A DNA stretch of 64,000 bases, taken from NCBI GenBank assembly GCA_902774025.1, contig CACYGY010000021.1, positions 1-64,000 of the forward strand. The letters run 5' to 3'. This stretch comes from an uncultured Eubacteriales bacterium. GTDB lineage: Bacteria > Bacillota > Clostridia > Christensenellales > Aristaeellaceae. How positions within the stretch are numbered: the stretch's first letter is position 1; each line of letters starts with the position of its first letter. Shown here piece after piece: positions 55,345 through 64,000 of this stretch. The position numbers and the translations under genes are program-made. Below the pieces are notes generated by a model. It was not told the DNA's origin and ran no database searches. It saw nothing but the letters and a program-made list of their open reading frames with translations.

Positions 55345-55378
55345 GGGGTGTGCGAGTGCGCAAGGAGGAAGAAAAGAA

Positions 55379-56173
55379 TTGAGATTGGGAAGGAAGGATC
55401 CAGGACGTTCCACATGGGATCTGGAGTTTGAACTGGCCAAGAATGATTTTCACAGCCGCTACGCCAGTTCACAGCTGGGGATCCTGTGGGCGTTCATTCG
55501 CCCTGTGGCTCAGGCATTTGTGTACATTTTTATTTTCAAAGTTCTCCGGGCGAGACCGACCAACACGGACTATCCCTACGCGCTCTGGCTCCTTCCGGGC
55601 ATGATTGCGTGGTTCTTTTTCTCAGAAAGCATTACGGCAGGCGGAAACAGTCTGCTGGAGTATTCCTATCTGGTGAAAAAGGTCCGGTTTCATATCGATA
55701 TTCTGCCACGGATCAAGGTTCTTTCCTCTTTTTTCGTGCATCTGTTTTTCATTCTTCTCATTGTGGTGCTCTTTCTCGTTTTCGGCATGCCTCTGTCCTG
55801 GAAAATGCTCCAGCTGCCTTACTATACCCTGGGACTGCTGATCCTTTCCGTTTCCATGGCCCGGATCAACTGCTCCATCGTTCCCTTCTTCCGGGATTTC
55901 TCGCAGATTCTGGAGATTATTCTGATGGCCTTTATCTGGGCCTGTCCCATCATGTGGGACATTTCCATCATTCCGGAGCGCTTCCAGACCCTGGTTCAGC
56001 TCAATCCCATGTACTATATCGTGACGGGATACCGGAATTCCTATATCAATGGCGCGTGGTTTTTTGAACAGGGCTGGCAGACTCCGTATTTCTGGGGTTT
56101 TGTCCTGCTTCTGGATCTGGGAAGCAGAAAGTTGTTCCAGAGACTGAAACCGCATTTTGCGGACATTTTGTAA
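55379..56173 (+). CDS. Wzm-type polysaccharide ABC transporter permease
   Basis: A 264-residue ABC-2 permease with six membrane segments, the normal length for Wzm/TagG. It starts with LEFELAKNDFHSRYASSQLG, the family's cytoplasmic gate helix, and has LNPMYYIVTGYRNS near the end. The start is the TTG at 55379, eight bases after AAGGAGGAAG; the frame is open upstream only because it crosses the end of the pseudogene. Its ATPase partner follows. It is the second exporter of the locus. Confidence 0.92.
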   Translation: MRLGRKDPGRSTWDLEFELAKNDFHSRYASSQLGILWAFIRPVAQAFVYIFIFKVLRARPTNTDYPYALWLLPGMIAWFFFSESITAGGNSLLEYSYLVKKVRFHIDILPRIKVLSSFFVHLFFILLIVVLFLVFGMPLSWKMLQLPYYTLGLLILSVSMARINCSIVPFFRDFSQILEIILMAFIWACPIMWDISIIPERFQTLVQLNPMYYIVTGYRNSYINGAWFFEQGWQTPYFWGFVLLLDLGSRKLFQRLKPHFADIL

Positions 56174-56186
56174 GGAGACTCGTTTC

Positions 56187-57458
56187 ATGGATGAAGCCGC
56201 GGTTGTTGTGGACCATGTCGGGAAGCAGTATCACACATACAGGCGCAATGTGGACCGTTTTTTTGAGGCGGTCTCCTTTCGGCAGCGCAAGCTTCATGAG
56301 GTGTTCAGCGCTGTTGAGGACGTGAGTTTCACGCTGAACAAAGGGGAAAGTCTGGGGATCATCGGCCTGAACGGGTCCGGAAAATCAACTCTGCTGAAAA
56401 TGATCACAGGCGTGCTCCAGCCCAGCCGGGGGAATATCCGGGTGGAAGGGCGGGTCAGCGCACTGCTGGAGCTGGGCGCCGGATTTAACAGGGAATATAC
56501 AGGCATCCAGAATATCATTCTTAATGGGAAAATCATGGGGTACACAGAGGCGGAGATTCGCAGGCGAATTCCGGAAATCGCCGAGTTCGCAGACATCGGC
56601 CGGTTCCTGGAGCAGCCCGTGAAAGTGTATTCAAGCGGCATGTTCGCGCGCCTGGCCTTCGCTGTGGCGATCAATGTGGATCCGGATGTCCTTATTGTGG
56701 ATGAGGCGCTGAGTGTCGGGGATGTGTTTTTCCAGAGCAAGTGCTACCATAAGTTTGATGAGTTCCAGAAGAAGGGAAAGACCATTCTGTTTGTGTCCCA
56801 TGACCTGAACAGCGTGGTCAAATACTGTAGCCGCTGTCTTCTGCTGGACAGGGGAAAACAGATCGCCTTTGGGGACTGCAAGGAAGTTGTGGACATTTAC
56901 CGGAAAATCCTGGTGCATCAGTATTATGATCAGGACAGGCAGGGTAATGGGCAGGCAACGGAAAGCAGGAGCGCTGTTTTCTCTGACATGAAGAAAAAAA
57001 TGCGTCTGAATCCCAGCTTTTCGGAATATGGGGATCATGCCATCACCATTGAGGACTTTGGAATTTTCAATGGCAGACAGGAACTGACGGGGGTCATTCA
57101 GAAGGGCGAGGAATGCACCTTCGCCATTCGTGTCCGGTTTCACCGGGAAGTGGCAGACCCGATTGTAGCCATCACCATCAAGGATCTGCGGGGAACGGAA
57201 CTGTGCGGAACCAACACGCTTCTGGAAGGCTGCCAGGTCCGGGACCGGGGAGGAGACCATACAGGCGTGGTCAGATTCCGTCAGAAGCTCCTTCTTCAGG
57301 GAGGACAGTATCTGATCTGTCTCGGAGTGACCAGTTATCAGGGAGACGAGCTTGTTGTGCATCAGCGCCTGTATGACTACTGCCATTTACAGATCCTCAG
57401 TCAGTACAATACAGTCGGAATCTATGACATGGCATCGGAAGTGGAGTATGAAGCATGA
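56187..57458 (+). CDS. Wzt-type ABC transporter ATPase with C-terminal substrate-recognition domain
   Basis: A 423-residue ATPase. The nucleotide-binding domain (1-245) has GIIGLNGSGKSTLLKMI (Walker A), YSSGMFARLAFAVAINVDPDVLIVDEALSVGD and the switch histidine in LFVSHDLNSV. A linker leads to a beta-sandwich domain (about 290-415) of the Wzt_C kind, with TFAIRVRFHREVADPIVAITIKD. In E. coli O9a-type systems this domain recognises the capped end of the chain. The start at 56187 follows AAGGAGACTCG. The next gene is the methyltransferase-kinase, which fits the cap-recognition model. Confidence 0.93.
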   Translation: MDEAAVVVDHVGKQYHTYRRNVDRFFEAVSFRQRKLHEVFSAVEDVSFTLNKGESLGIIGLNGSGKSTLLKMITGVLQPSRGNIRVEGRVSALLELGAGFNREYTGIQNIILNGKIMGYTEAEIRRRIPEIAEFADIGRFLEQPVKVYSSGMFARLAFAVAINVDPDVLIVDEALSVGDVFFQSKCYHKFDEFQKKGKTILFVSHDLNSVVKYCSRCLLLDRGKQIAFGDCKEVVDIYRKILVHQYYDQDRQGNGQATESRSAVFSDMKKKMRLNPSFSEYGDHAITIEDFGIFNGRQELTGVIQKGEECTFAIRVRFHREVADPIVAITIKDLRGTELCGTNTLLEGCQVRDRGGDHTGVVRFRQKLLLQGGQYLICLGVTSYQGDELVVHQRLYDYCHLQILSQYNTVGIYDMASEVEYEA

Positions 57459-57522
57459 AACCTGCCGAGGGCAGGGATTCTTCGCATCCGTGATTCCAAT
57501 GTGAAATCGGGAAGGGATCAAA

Positions 57523-59355
57523 ATGATCGAATATGTGGGCAAGGTCAGACTGGACCTGAGCCACTGGAACGGGGAAGACCGGTATTCAGACGGGGATGAA
57601 ACAGAAAACGCGCTCATGGAAGCCGTAACGAAGGAGCAGGACAGGGAAAAGCTTGGTGAGACAGCCATTGCATCGGGAAAATGGCCTCTCCTCTATCATC
57701 TCTCCCCGATCCGGGAGAACATTCTGAACTGGTACCCTTTCCGGGCGGGCAGCCGTATTCTTGAACTTGGTTCGGGGTGCGGAGCCATGACCGGTGCTTT
57801 GCTGAACAGAGGGTATCAGGTAACGGCAGTGGATCTTTCCGCCAGAAGAAGCAGAATTAATGCGATCCGGCACCAGGATGCGGAAGATCTGACCATTGTG
57901 GTGCAGGAAATGCGGGAAGCTTTGCGCACATTGTCCGGAGCATTTGATTATGTGCTGCTCGTCGGTGTTCTGGAGTACGCTTCCGTGTTTATTCAGGAAA
58001 AGGACGCGCATGAGGTCATCCTCAGGGAGATCCGGAAGCTGCTGAAGGAGGACGGAATCGTCCTGATCGCCATAGAAAACCGGCTGGGGCTCCGGTACTG
58101 GGCAGGAGCCCGGGAAGATCACACGGGTCTTTTCTTTGAGAGTCTGATGAATTATCCGAATCATCAGGGCCCAAGGACGTTCAGCCGGACAGAACTGATC
58201 CGGCTTTGCGAAAACTGCGGTTATCAGGCATTCTTCTATTATCCTTACCCGGATTATAAGTTCCCGATACAGATTTTTTCTGACAGTCACCAGCCAAAGC
58301 CCGGGGAGTTTACCCGTTCCTGGCAGTACCTGGATGCGGACCGCTGTTTTCTCTTTGATGAGCAGCAGGTGGCAGACTCACTGATTCCCGCAGGTCTGTA
58401 CCGTGAATTTGCGGATTCTTTTCTTGTGGAACTGACCCTGCAGGGTGTGCGGGATGACCGGGTTGTGTTTGTGAAGTCATCCTGTGAACGCAGTCTGCCT
58501 TACAGGATGAACACGCTGATTATCCGGCAGGATGGCAGGAAGTTCGTTCGCAAGATGGCTTCAGGAAGGGATTCTTTCGGACATATCGACAGAATTGCGG
58601 AAAACGGAAAACGCCTGAGGGAGGCCATGTGCCGGAATGCCCGGATTGAGATTCTGCCCTGCAGAAAAGTGGACGAGGGAATGATTGAATTCCCGTTCAT
58701 GGAAGGGGTCACTCTGCGGGATGTTCTGACAGAAGCCGGAGCGGAAGGAATGGGCCCGCAGCTGCTTGATTTTCGCAAGGCACTGGAAGACTCCTTCGGT
58801 ATTGAGGATTTTCAGGTGACCGAAGAATTCAGACGGGTTTTCGGGGATATCCCTCTGCCGGATGGACTGAGCAGTCTGAGGATCAGCAATCTGGACATGA
58901 ACTTTGACAACGTGTTTGTGGAGAATGGACGTTATACGCTGTTTGACTATGAGTGGGTCATTGATTTTCCCATTCCGATGGAGTATCTTCTCTACCGCTC
59001 ACTGCTGTCGGAATACCATTTCGGAAAACTGAGCGGGGAACAGCAGTGTAAAATACTGAAAGCGGCGGGGATCCGGACTGAGCTGTGTGATCTGTATCTC
59101 AGAATGGAACAGCGGTTTCAGAAATATGTGTCAGGCAATCTGCACTGCCTGAATGAGTTTGACCGATCAGCCATTCTTCAGAGAAGCAGTACTTTCCGGC
59201 AGCTGATCCAGAGCAGGGAACAGGTTCGTCAGGGAGCTGGCGGACCGGCAATGGCGGAGGCGGGGACGGGAAAAAATCTGCAGGATTACGTGAAGGGTGC
59301 CGTCCGTAAAGCCGGAAAGGTGTACCGCAGCATAAAAAGCAGTTTCCAGGGATAA
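57523..59355 (+). CDS. SAM methyltransferase-kinase fusion (WbdD-like chain terminator)
   Basis: A 610-residue bifunctional protein. Residues 60-245 form a class I methyltransferase with the SAM motif RILELGSGCGAMTGAL (about 77-92), VTAVDLSARR and FDYVLLVGVLEY. Residues about 325-500 have a protein-kinase/aminoglycoside-kinase layout: FVRKMA (ATP lysine, about 341), MIEFPFMEGVTLRDVL hinge, RISNLDMNFDNVF (catalytic Asp and Asn, about 455) and TLFDYEWVID (metal Asp). A basic amphipathic helix ends the protein. This order matches WbdD, which phosphorylates and methylates the end of O9a O-antigen. The long coiled-coil ruler of WbdD is not present, and this is a Gram-positive-type genome. Confidence 0.8.
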   Translation: MIEYVGKVRLDLSHWNGEDRYSDGDETENALMEAVTKEQDREKLGETAIASGKWPLLYHLSPIRENILNWYPFRAGSRILELGSGCGAMTGALLNRGYQVTAVDLSARRSRINAIRHQDAEDLTIVVQEMREALRTLSGAFDYVLLVGVLEYASVFIQEKDAHEVILREIRKLLKEDGIVLIAIENRLGLRYWAGAREDHTGLFFESLMNYPNHQGPRTFSRTELIRLCENCGYQAFFYYPYPDYKFPIQIFSDSHQPKPGEFTRSWQYLDADRCFLFDEQQVADSLIPAGLYREFADSFLVELTLQGVRDDRVVFVKSSCERSLPYRMNTLIIRQDGRKFVRKMASGRDSFGHIDRIAENGKRLREAMCRNARIEILPCRKVDEGMIEFPFMEGVTLRDVLTEAGAEGMGPQLLDFRKALEDSFGIEDFQVTEEFRRVFGDIPLPDGLSSLRISNLDMNFDNVFVENGRYTLFDYEWVIDFPIPMEYLLYRSLLSEYHFGKLSGEQQCKILKAAGIRTELCDLYLRMEQRFQKYVSGNLHCLNEFDRSAILQRSSTFRQLIQSREQVRQGAGGPAMAEAGTGKNLQDYVKGAVRKAGKVYRSIKSSFQG

Positions 59356-59506
59356 GGCGTTTCAGGCATGCGGGCGGTCTGATGGTAAGGGCAGACAGTA
59401 CAGATGAAAGGCAAAGCTTCCGGAAGTGCCGGATAAGAGAAAATACAGGAGGAAAGGACCGGCGGTGGAGTCCAGCAACACTGGGATCTGGTCGATGGAG
59501 GAGAAG

Positions 59507-59878
59507 ATGAAATTCACCGAATGGATGCGGAAGCTGTTCAGTCATGGAAATAAAAACGTTCAGACCTCAGCCTCAGAACCGGAGGTTCCTCCCACGGGAT
59601 CCGGGCAGGCGGAGACATCAGAAAAAAAAGACGGACAGTTGGAGCACCCGTGCAAACAATGCGGAAAACCTGTATACTACAAGGCGGAATGGAAACATAT
59701 TCCTAACTATTGTCCTGAATGCAAGGCTGGATTTCAGACGCAGCATGGAGATGGAAGGATCGTAAAGAAATGCAGGAAGTGCGGAAAGACCTTTTCCTTT
59801 CCTGCCACGCTGTCCCATTATCCGAACTACTGCAGAAACTGTCAGAGACGCTTCAAACAGAGAGAGGCGGCTCGCTGA
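59507..59878 (+). CDS. small protein with two zinc-ribbon motifs
   Basis: A 123-residue protein. The N-terminal 45 residues are unstructured and rich in Glu/Ser/Pro; two C4 zinc ribbons follow (about 51-75 and 85-109): CKQCGKPVYYKAEWKHIPNYC-PEC and CRKCGKTFSFPATLSHYPNYC-RNC. The two copies are clearly homologous duplicates. It may bind nucleic acid or protein. ATG 59507 sits four bases after GGAGGA; the frame is open back to 59426. Its place between the methyltransferase-kinase and the Wzz-like genes is unexplained. Confidence 0.7.
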   Translation: MKFTEWMRKLFSHGNKNVQTSASEPEVPPTGSGQAETSEKKDGQLEHPCKQCGKPVYYKAEWKHIPNYCPECKAGFQTQHGDGRIVKKCRKCGKTFSFPATLSHYPNYCRNCQRRFKQREAAR

Positions 59879-60002
59879 GCGGCAGCGACAGGCAGTGTGT
59901 GAATGACAGGGGAGGCAGAATTCCTGCATATGGGAATTCTGGATTTATCCTGAAAGGATTGGAGATTCTTCCTCGTTTCGGGGATTCAATGCAGAAAACG
60001 GA

Positions 60003-61601
60003 ATGGAGGTTGCTGACTTGGAGCACAATGACAACGACAAGGGTTTGATGAATAAAGACACCCAGATTCAGCTGATCCTGAATCAGCCGGAGGACGATGA
60101 TTCCGAGATTGATCTGGGCCGTGTCTTTCACACCATGAAAAAGAAATTCAGAATCTTTGGCTGGGTGATGATTCTGTTCCTTCTGGTGGGTGTCTGCATA
60201 CCGCTGGTGATGTATCAGATCAACCGTAAGCCGTCTTCAGTTACATCCGTGGTGACACTCCGGTACTATATCTCCAATCCGCAGTATCAGGAATTGCTGA
60301 ACAGAGGAGCTGAGATCGATCCGGAGAAAACCCCGAAGGAAATTCCGGTAAACCGACTGATCGCCCCGGACGAAACAGAACTGGACCTGAGTCAGATCAC
60401 GGCGTCCTCTGTGCTGAGTGATGCAATCAGTGATCTGAACCTTAGCCAGAAACTGGATCTGGATCAGCTCCGTACAAATATAACGATCACCCGCGTGCTC
60501 ACAGAAGAGAGCAGCCGCCTCCGGGAGACACTGGTTGGCCTGGCAAACGCCAAGGACAACTCGGTGTACAACCGTCTTTCAACGGCGGAAATGGAATATC
60601 AGCCCCGGTTTATTGTCACGCTGTCCAATGGTTTCGGAGCTTCAGATTCGAGAAGGAAAGCCGAGCTGACGGATGAAGAACTGCGTATTGTTCTGGATCG
60701 GATTCTGTCATCCTACAATCTGTATCTGGTGGAAACCTATGCGGATGTGAAGCTCCCGGAAGACGAGATTTCCGTGATTGACGTGGAGAATCTGGATATC
60801 CTGGAGAGTATGGACCTGCTGGAAATGGCAGTGGACGATCTGCGCGCGTACTGCGACTCCAAATCGGATAATGTCAAGAGCTATCGCTCATGGCGGACCG
60901 GAAGGACTCTTCTGGACTGGATTGATACTCTGGACATGCAGAAGAGTGCCAATGTGGATTATCTGGAAGCGTTTGTGTATGCCAGCAGCATCACAAAGGA
61001 CAAGGATGCGGTGAAAGTATCCTATATGTATCAGTTGCGCAATCTCCAGAATCAGCTGACAAAGCTGGAAGAAACCATTCAGGCTACCGATGAATCCCTG
61101 AAGAACTACACAAACGATAAGGTTTTCGTTTCCATGCAGGACAGTGACAGTGTCCGTTCAACCAGTGCGGTTACCGCATACTACAACAATCTGGTGCTGG
61201 AACAGGCGGAGAATTACGAGGAATCCACACGACTGCGCATAGAAATCGCTGAAATCCAGAATAAACTGTCCAGACTTGAGGCCATGAGCGGAACCAATGA
61301 TACATCCGAAGCGGAGAAAGAACTGCAGTATTCCGTCCGGCTGATTCAAACCACCTATGAGGAGATTTCAGCGCACATGGAGGAACTGATTGCGAGTCCC
61401 ATCTTTTCCACGTACGCAGAACACAGCAATCCTCAGGGTAAGACGGTGAGCTTTATCACTGCATCCGCGAAAAAGATGCTGATCGGTGGAGGCGTCGGTC
61501 TGGTTCTGGCACTGGGGCTTTGGTTCCTGGCGGGACTGGCGCCGGAATTCAGGCATAATTCTGCCAAAACACAATCCGGAAAGGAGGCGGCGGGTAAATG
61601 A
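60003..61601 (+). CDS. Wzz-like chain-length determinant / polysaccharide co-polymerase
   Basis: A 532-residue membrane protein with the Wzz topology: a cytoplasmic N-terminus, a membrane segment at about 55-75, a large extracytoplasmic part (about 80-485) with helical coiled-coil stretches, and a second membrane segment (about 490-515). There is no tyrosine-kinase domain. The start is uncertain: ATG 60003 has little ribosome-binding sequence, while TTG 60018 lies eight bases after GGAGG (60005-60009) and would remove five residues. It is coupled to the next gene by an ATGA overlap. Confidence 0.85.
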   Translation: MEVADLEHNDNDKGLMNKDTQIQLILNQPEDDDSEIDLGRVFHTMKKKFRIFGWVMILFLLVGVCIPLVMYQINRKPSSVTSVVTLRYYISNPQYQELLNRGAEIDPEKTPKEIPVNRLIAPDETELDLSQITASSVLSDAISDLNLSQKLDLDQLRTNITITRVLTEESSRLRETLVGLANAKDNSVYNRLSTAEMEYQPRFIVTLSNGFGASDSRRKAELTDEELRIVLDRILSSYNLYLVETYADVKLPEDEISVIDVENLDILESMDLLEMAVDDLRAYCDSKSDNVKSYRSWRTGRTLLDWIDTLDMQKSANVDYLEAFVYASSITKDKDAVKVSYMYQLRNLQNQLTKLEETIQATDESLKNYTNDKVFVSMQDSDSVRSTSAVTAYYNNLVLEQAENYEESTRLRIEIAEIQNKLSRLEAMSGTNDTSEAEKELQYSVRLIQTTYEEISAHMEELIASPIFSTYAEHSNPQGKTVSFITASAKKMLIGGGVGLVLALGLWFLAGLAPEFRHNSAKTQSGKEAAGK

Positions 61602-63013
61602 AGAGGATAGAGAAAAAATCTCATCTCATTCGGAATGCTTTCTGCTTTATGCTTTGCTGCTGTATAGCCGGACTGTTGATATCTGTCTTTACATTCAACG
61701 CGAATCCCGGAAGGACAGACGCAGAGGCGACAATTCTTCTGACATTCAAGGGAGCAGCGAACGGAGAAGCTCCAAACGGATCCAGCTACAGCATGGACGG
61801 ACTTATGTCGGACGAAGTTCTGGAGCAGGCTCTGACGGATACGTCCCTGAACGGAAAATATACCGTGGAACAGATCCGTGAGAATCTGTCCGTGTCGGGT
61901 GTGTACCCGGACAATATCGTGGAACAGATGACCCGGTATGTGTCTCTTCTTTCGGAGAACACCAATGAGCAGGTACAGTTCACAGATTACCATCCAACCC
62001 TGTTCCGGGTGGTCCTGTATCATGACTTTGATCCTTCTATTTCCCGTGAGGATCTGCAGAAGATTCTTACCGCGGTTCTGACAAGATTCAGGTCATATTT
62101 TGAAACACGTTATTCCGTGAGTCCCACACAGACCCAGATGGTCCCGGAACTGACCCAGTATGATTATCCTCAGCGAGTGGATATTATCAGGGAGTTTACG
62201 GTACTCCAGCTTCGTTATGCCGAGGAAATGGCGGCGAAGGAACCTTCTTTCCGGGTGAACGGGAAAGGCTTTGATGACATTGTGGTCCGTTTCAACACAA
62301 TTCTGAAGGTTGATGTGGAAAGACTGTATGGCATGATTGCCATGAACGCTCTTTCGAAGGATTCAGAGCGTCTGAAGGCTCAGTATGAAAATCAGATCCG
62401 GTCTCTCCAGATCAAACTGAAGGAAAGCAATGCGGAGATTGCTCTTCTGGACAAGCTTATCGGGGAATATCAGAAGGACGAGATCATGTATGTATCCACA
62501 GGCGGATCCCTGCAGAAAGTCAGCAGCGGGTCGGGTGTGACTTATGACGAACTGGTCACGAAACGGAAAGCGATATCGGAGGATATTGCGCAGACCAACG
62601 CTCAGATCACGGAATATGAGACGAAGATGCAGGACTTCAGCAGTGAAGGCGCAGAACAGGTTTCGCATGAGGAAGATACGGATCTCACCGAGGGCACGGA
62701 AAGCATCATTCTCACGGATGAGGAGAGAGCGCAGGAAGTCCGGCGGCTTGAAGAACGCATTGATGCACTGGTTGTGAAGCGTGACGAAATCATCAGTGAT
62801 TTTTCAAAGATTCTGAAAGCTTTCAGCAATCAGAACATGGATGAGCAGGGTTTCGTGATTTCCGAAGTCCAGTACCGCAAGCCTTCGATTTTCTCCGGGA
62901 CCTTTGTGGCAAAAGCGGTAAAGACTACAGGCCCCATATGTGCCCTGGGATTCATGCTGTGTCTTGCGTATATCATCATAAGACGTGTGAAACAGGAAAA
63001 AGCGAGCGCGTGA
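61598..63013 (+). CDS. second Wzz-like membrane protein
   Basis: A 471-residue protein of the same plan as its upstream neighbour: a membrane segment at about 12-34, an extracytoplasmic region with coiled coils (about 240-390, e.g. LKAQYENQIRSLQIKLKE), and a second membrane segment at about 440-462. It overlaps the preceding gene by four bases, and the two may form a hetero-oligomer, because their extracytoplasmic regions differ. It is the last gene before a strong terminator. The exact target, chain length or wall attachment, is not known. Confidence 0.8.
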   Translation: MKRIEKKSHLIRNAFCFMLCCCIAGLLISVFTFNANPGRTDAEATILLTFKGAANGEAPNGSSYSMDGLMSDEVLEQALTDTSLNGKYTVEQIRENLSVSGVYPDNIVEQMTRYVSLLSENTNEQVQFTDYHPTLFRVVLYHDFDPSISREDLQKILTAVLTRFRSYFETRYSVSPTQTQMVPELTQYDYPQRVDIIREFTVLQLRYAEEMAAKEPSFRVNGKGFDDIVVRFNTILKVDVERLYGMIAMNALSKDSERLKAQYENQIRSLQIKLKESNAEIALLDKLIGEYQKDEIMYVSTGGSLQKVSSGSGVTYDELVTKRKAISEDIAQTNAQITEYETKMQDFSSEGAEQVSHEEDTDLTEGTESIILTDEERAQEVRRLEERIDALVVKRDEIISDFSKILKAFSNQNMDEQGFVISEVQYRKPSIFSGTFVAKAVKTTGPICALGFMLCLAYIIIRRVKQEKASA

Positions 63014-63079
63014 CGGATCCGGGAGACAGTGGGCCTGTTGTACAGACCTGATTCTTTCGGCTCATAAGATGCTGTCAGA

Positions 63080-63121
63080 ACCGGCTCACCCGTGAGGAAC
63101 GGGTGAGCCGGTCCTTTTTTT
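63080..63121 (+). terminator. strong terminator of the polysaccharide operon
   Basis: A perfect 14-bp stem (63080-63093 with 63099-63112), loop GAGGA, followed by TTTTTTT. It ends the transcript that contains the two Wzz-like genes. Apart from it, 63014-63257 holds no gene that I can see. Confidence 0.95.
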
Positions 63122-63257
63122 GTAACCCCGCCATGGGCAACAGCCCGGTGGTGAAAGTTACGGCACGCCTGATAGCAGGAAGTGTCTGCCGAACGGCAGC
63201 GGAAATGAAAAAACGGACTGACATGGAATGGAATTGTCCGGAAGAGGTGATTGCGCG

Positions 63258-64000
63258 ATGAAGGCTTTGATTCTGAATTCGGGAATGGGAACCCGTATGG
63301 GCGTTCTGACCAGCGAACACCCCAAGTGCATGACAGAGGTTTCTTCCAGGGAGACGATTCTCTCCAGACAGTTACGTATGCTGCAGGAGGCAGGGATCAC
63401 CGAAGTTGTCATAACCACGGGCCTTTTTGATGACGTTCTGGTGAATTACTGTGAGAGCCTGGGTCTTTCTCTGCATCTGCAGTTTGTGAAGAATCCGGAT
63501 TACCGGGAAACGAATTATATCTACAGCATGGAGTGCGCCGCACCCTATCTGGATGATGATCTGCTCCTCATGCATGGGGATCTGGTCTTTGAGAATGAAG
63601 CCCTGGACAGAATCCTTGCCCCTGGGGTTTCAGGCATGGCAGTCTCAACGACTCTGCCGCTTCCGTCCAAGGATTTTAAGGCCGTGATCAGGGATGGAGA
63701 AGTCATCCGGGTAGGCGTGGAATTCTTTCAGAATGCACTTGCGGCACAGCCTCTGTATTTCCTTCGCCGGGATGACTGGAAGAAGTGGCAGGGGGCGATC
63801 CATGGGTTCTGTCAGCGGGGAGACAGAAGTGTTTATGCGGAAAATGCTCTGAATACGCTGGAGAATGCCTGTCATATCCGTGCTGTGGATATGGAGAATC
63901 TTCTGTGCGCGGAGATTGACAACCCGGATGACCTTGCAGTGGTCAAAGCCAGACTCTGGGAAGTGGAAAACCGCATGGTGTATATGTGCTTTTCAACGGA
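63258..64000 (+). CDS. nucleotidyltransferase, possibly fused to a PEP mutase-type domain (runs off the window)
   Basis: An open frame that starts at ATG 63258 after GAAGAGGTGA and continues to the last base. Residues 1-230 form a sugar-phosphate/phosphocholine cytidylyltransferase-like domain: LILNSGMGTRMG, the lysine in EHPKCM, LLMHGDLVFEN (metal aspartate) and AEIDNPDDLAVV. At the very end NRMVYMCFSTD begins what looks like a second domain, whose start recalls the cytidylyltransferase segment at the N-terminus of PEP mutase proteins. If so, this is a phosphonate-synthesis gene, which would match the aepY-like gene at 21771. The second domain is an inference from about eleven residues. Confidence 0.7.
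   Translation, partial: MKALILNSGMGTRMGVLTSEHPKCMTEVSSRETILSRQLRMLQEAGITEVVITTGLFDDVLVNYCESLGLSLHLQFVKNPDYRETNYIYSMECAAPYLDDDLLLMHGDLVFENEALDRILAPGVSGMAVSTTLPLPSKDFKAVIRDGEVIRVGVEFFQNALAAQPLYFLRRDDWKKWQGAIHGFCQRGDRSVYAENALNTLENACHIRAVDMENLLCAEIDNPDDLAVVKARLWEVENRMVYMCFST

Noticed and set aside
55277-55378. Upstream extension of the second Wzm permease
   Set aside because: These codons overlap the end of the GT2 remnant in another frame; a strong ribosome-binding site supports TTG 55379.

Overview
The window looks like a chromosomal segment from a GC-rich member of the Bacillota (class Clostridia, gut or rumen type). The signs are the gene order rimP-nusA-rnpM-L7Ae-infB-rbfA-nrnA-truB-ribF, YacL next to RadA, an XRE-DUF6465 protein, multi-SH3 surface proteins, strong Shine-Dalgarno sites and frequent GTG/TTG starts. 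No rRNA, CRISPR array, intact transposase or phage genes were found.

Layout. 1-1256: an AT-rich stretch, then a 713-bp element (227-939) with 77-bp terminal inverted repeats and a large internal hairpin but no credible gene, then the promoter and a structured leader of the rimP operon. 1257-10027: a tightly packed translation, RNA-metabolism and flavin operon. 10153-29151: housekeeping and surface genes: a DUF2142 membrane protein; yacL and radA (minus); an operon of phosphodiester glycosidase, Lgt-like protein, GNAT and thymidine kinase; a GH42 beta-galactosidase (minus); XRE-DUF6465; a zinc-dependent phospholipase C-like protein; a phosphonopyruvate decarboxylase-like gene (minus); murA, a J-domain protein and DUF1015; and a seven-SH3 secreted protein with a frameshifted C-terminus.

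29148-64000: a large cell-surface polysaccharide locus. It holds an O-antigen-ligase-like polymerase/ligase, about ten glycosyltransferases, enzymes for GDP-mannose and then GDP-D-rhamnose (manC-gmd-rmd), two ABC-2 polysaccharide exporters (Wzm/Wzt pairs at 33174-35372 and 55379-57458), a methyltransferase-kinase fusion resembling the WbdD chain terminator, two Wzz-like chain-length proteins, and at the end a truncated sugar/phosphonate nucleotidyltransferase. A tRNA-Thr(GGT) and a metallo-beta-lactamase-fold gene sit inside the locus. An AT-richer block of about 7.1 kb (about 47467-54570) carries three genes, and it is followed by a decayed GC-rich copy of the 3' part of a gene homologous to the block's last gene. 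This suggests replacement of a cassette by horizontal transfer.

How the genes fit together (inference): nucleotide sugars made by manC/gmd/rmd feed the GT2/GT4 enzymes. The finished chain is capped by the methyltransferase-kinase and exported by the second Wzm/Wzt pair, whose Wzt has a C-terminal domain that could recognise the cap. The first ABC pair has a bare Wzt, but its permease carries an extra extracytoplasmic domain. The Wzz-like pair and the O-antigen-ligase-like protein suggest that a second assembly mode, or a step attaching polymer to the wall, is also encoded. The decarboxylase at 21771 and the nucleotidyltransferase at 63258 hint at phosphonate decoration.
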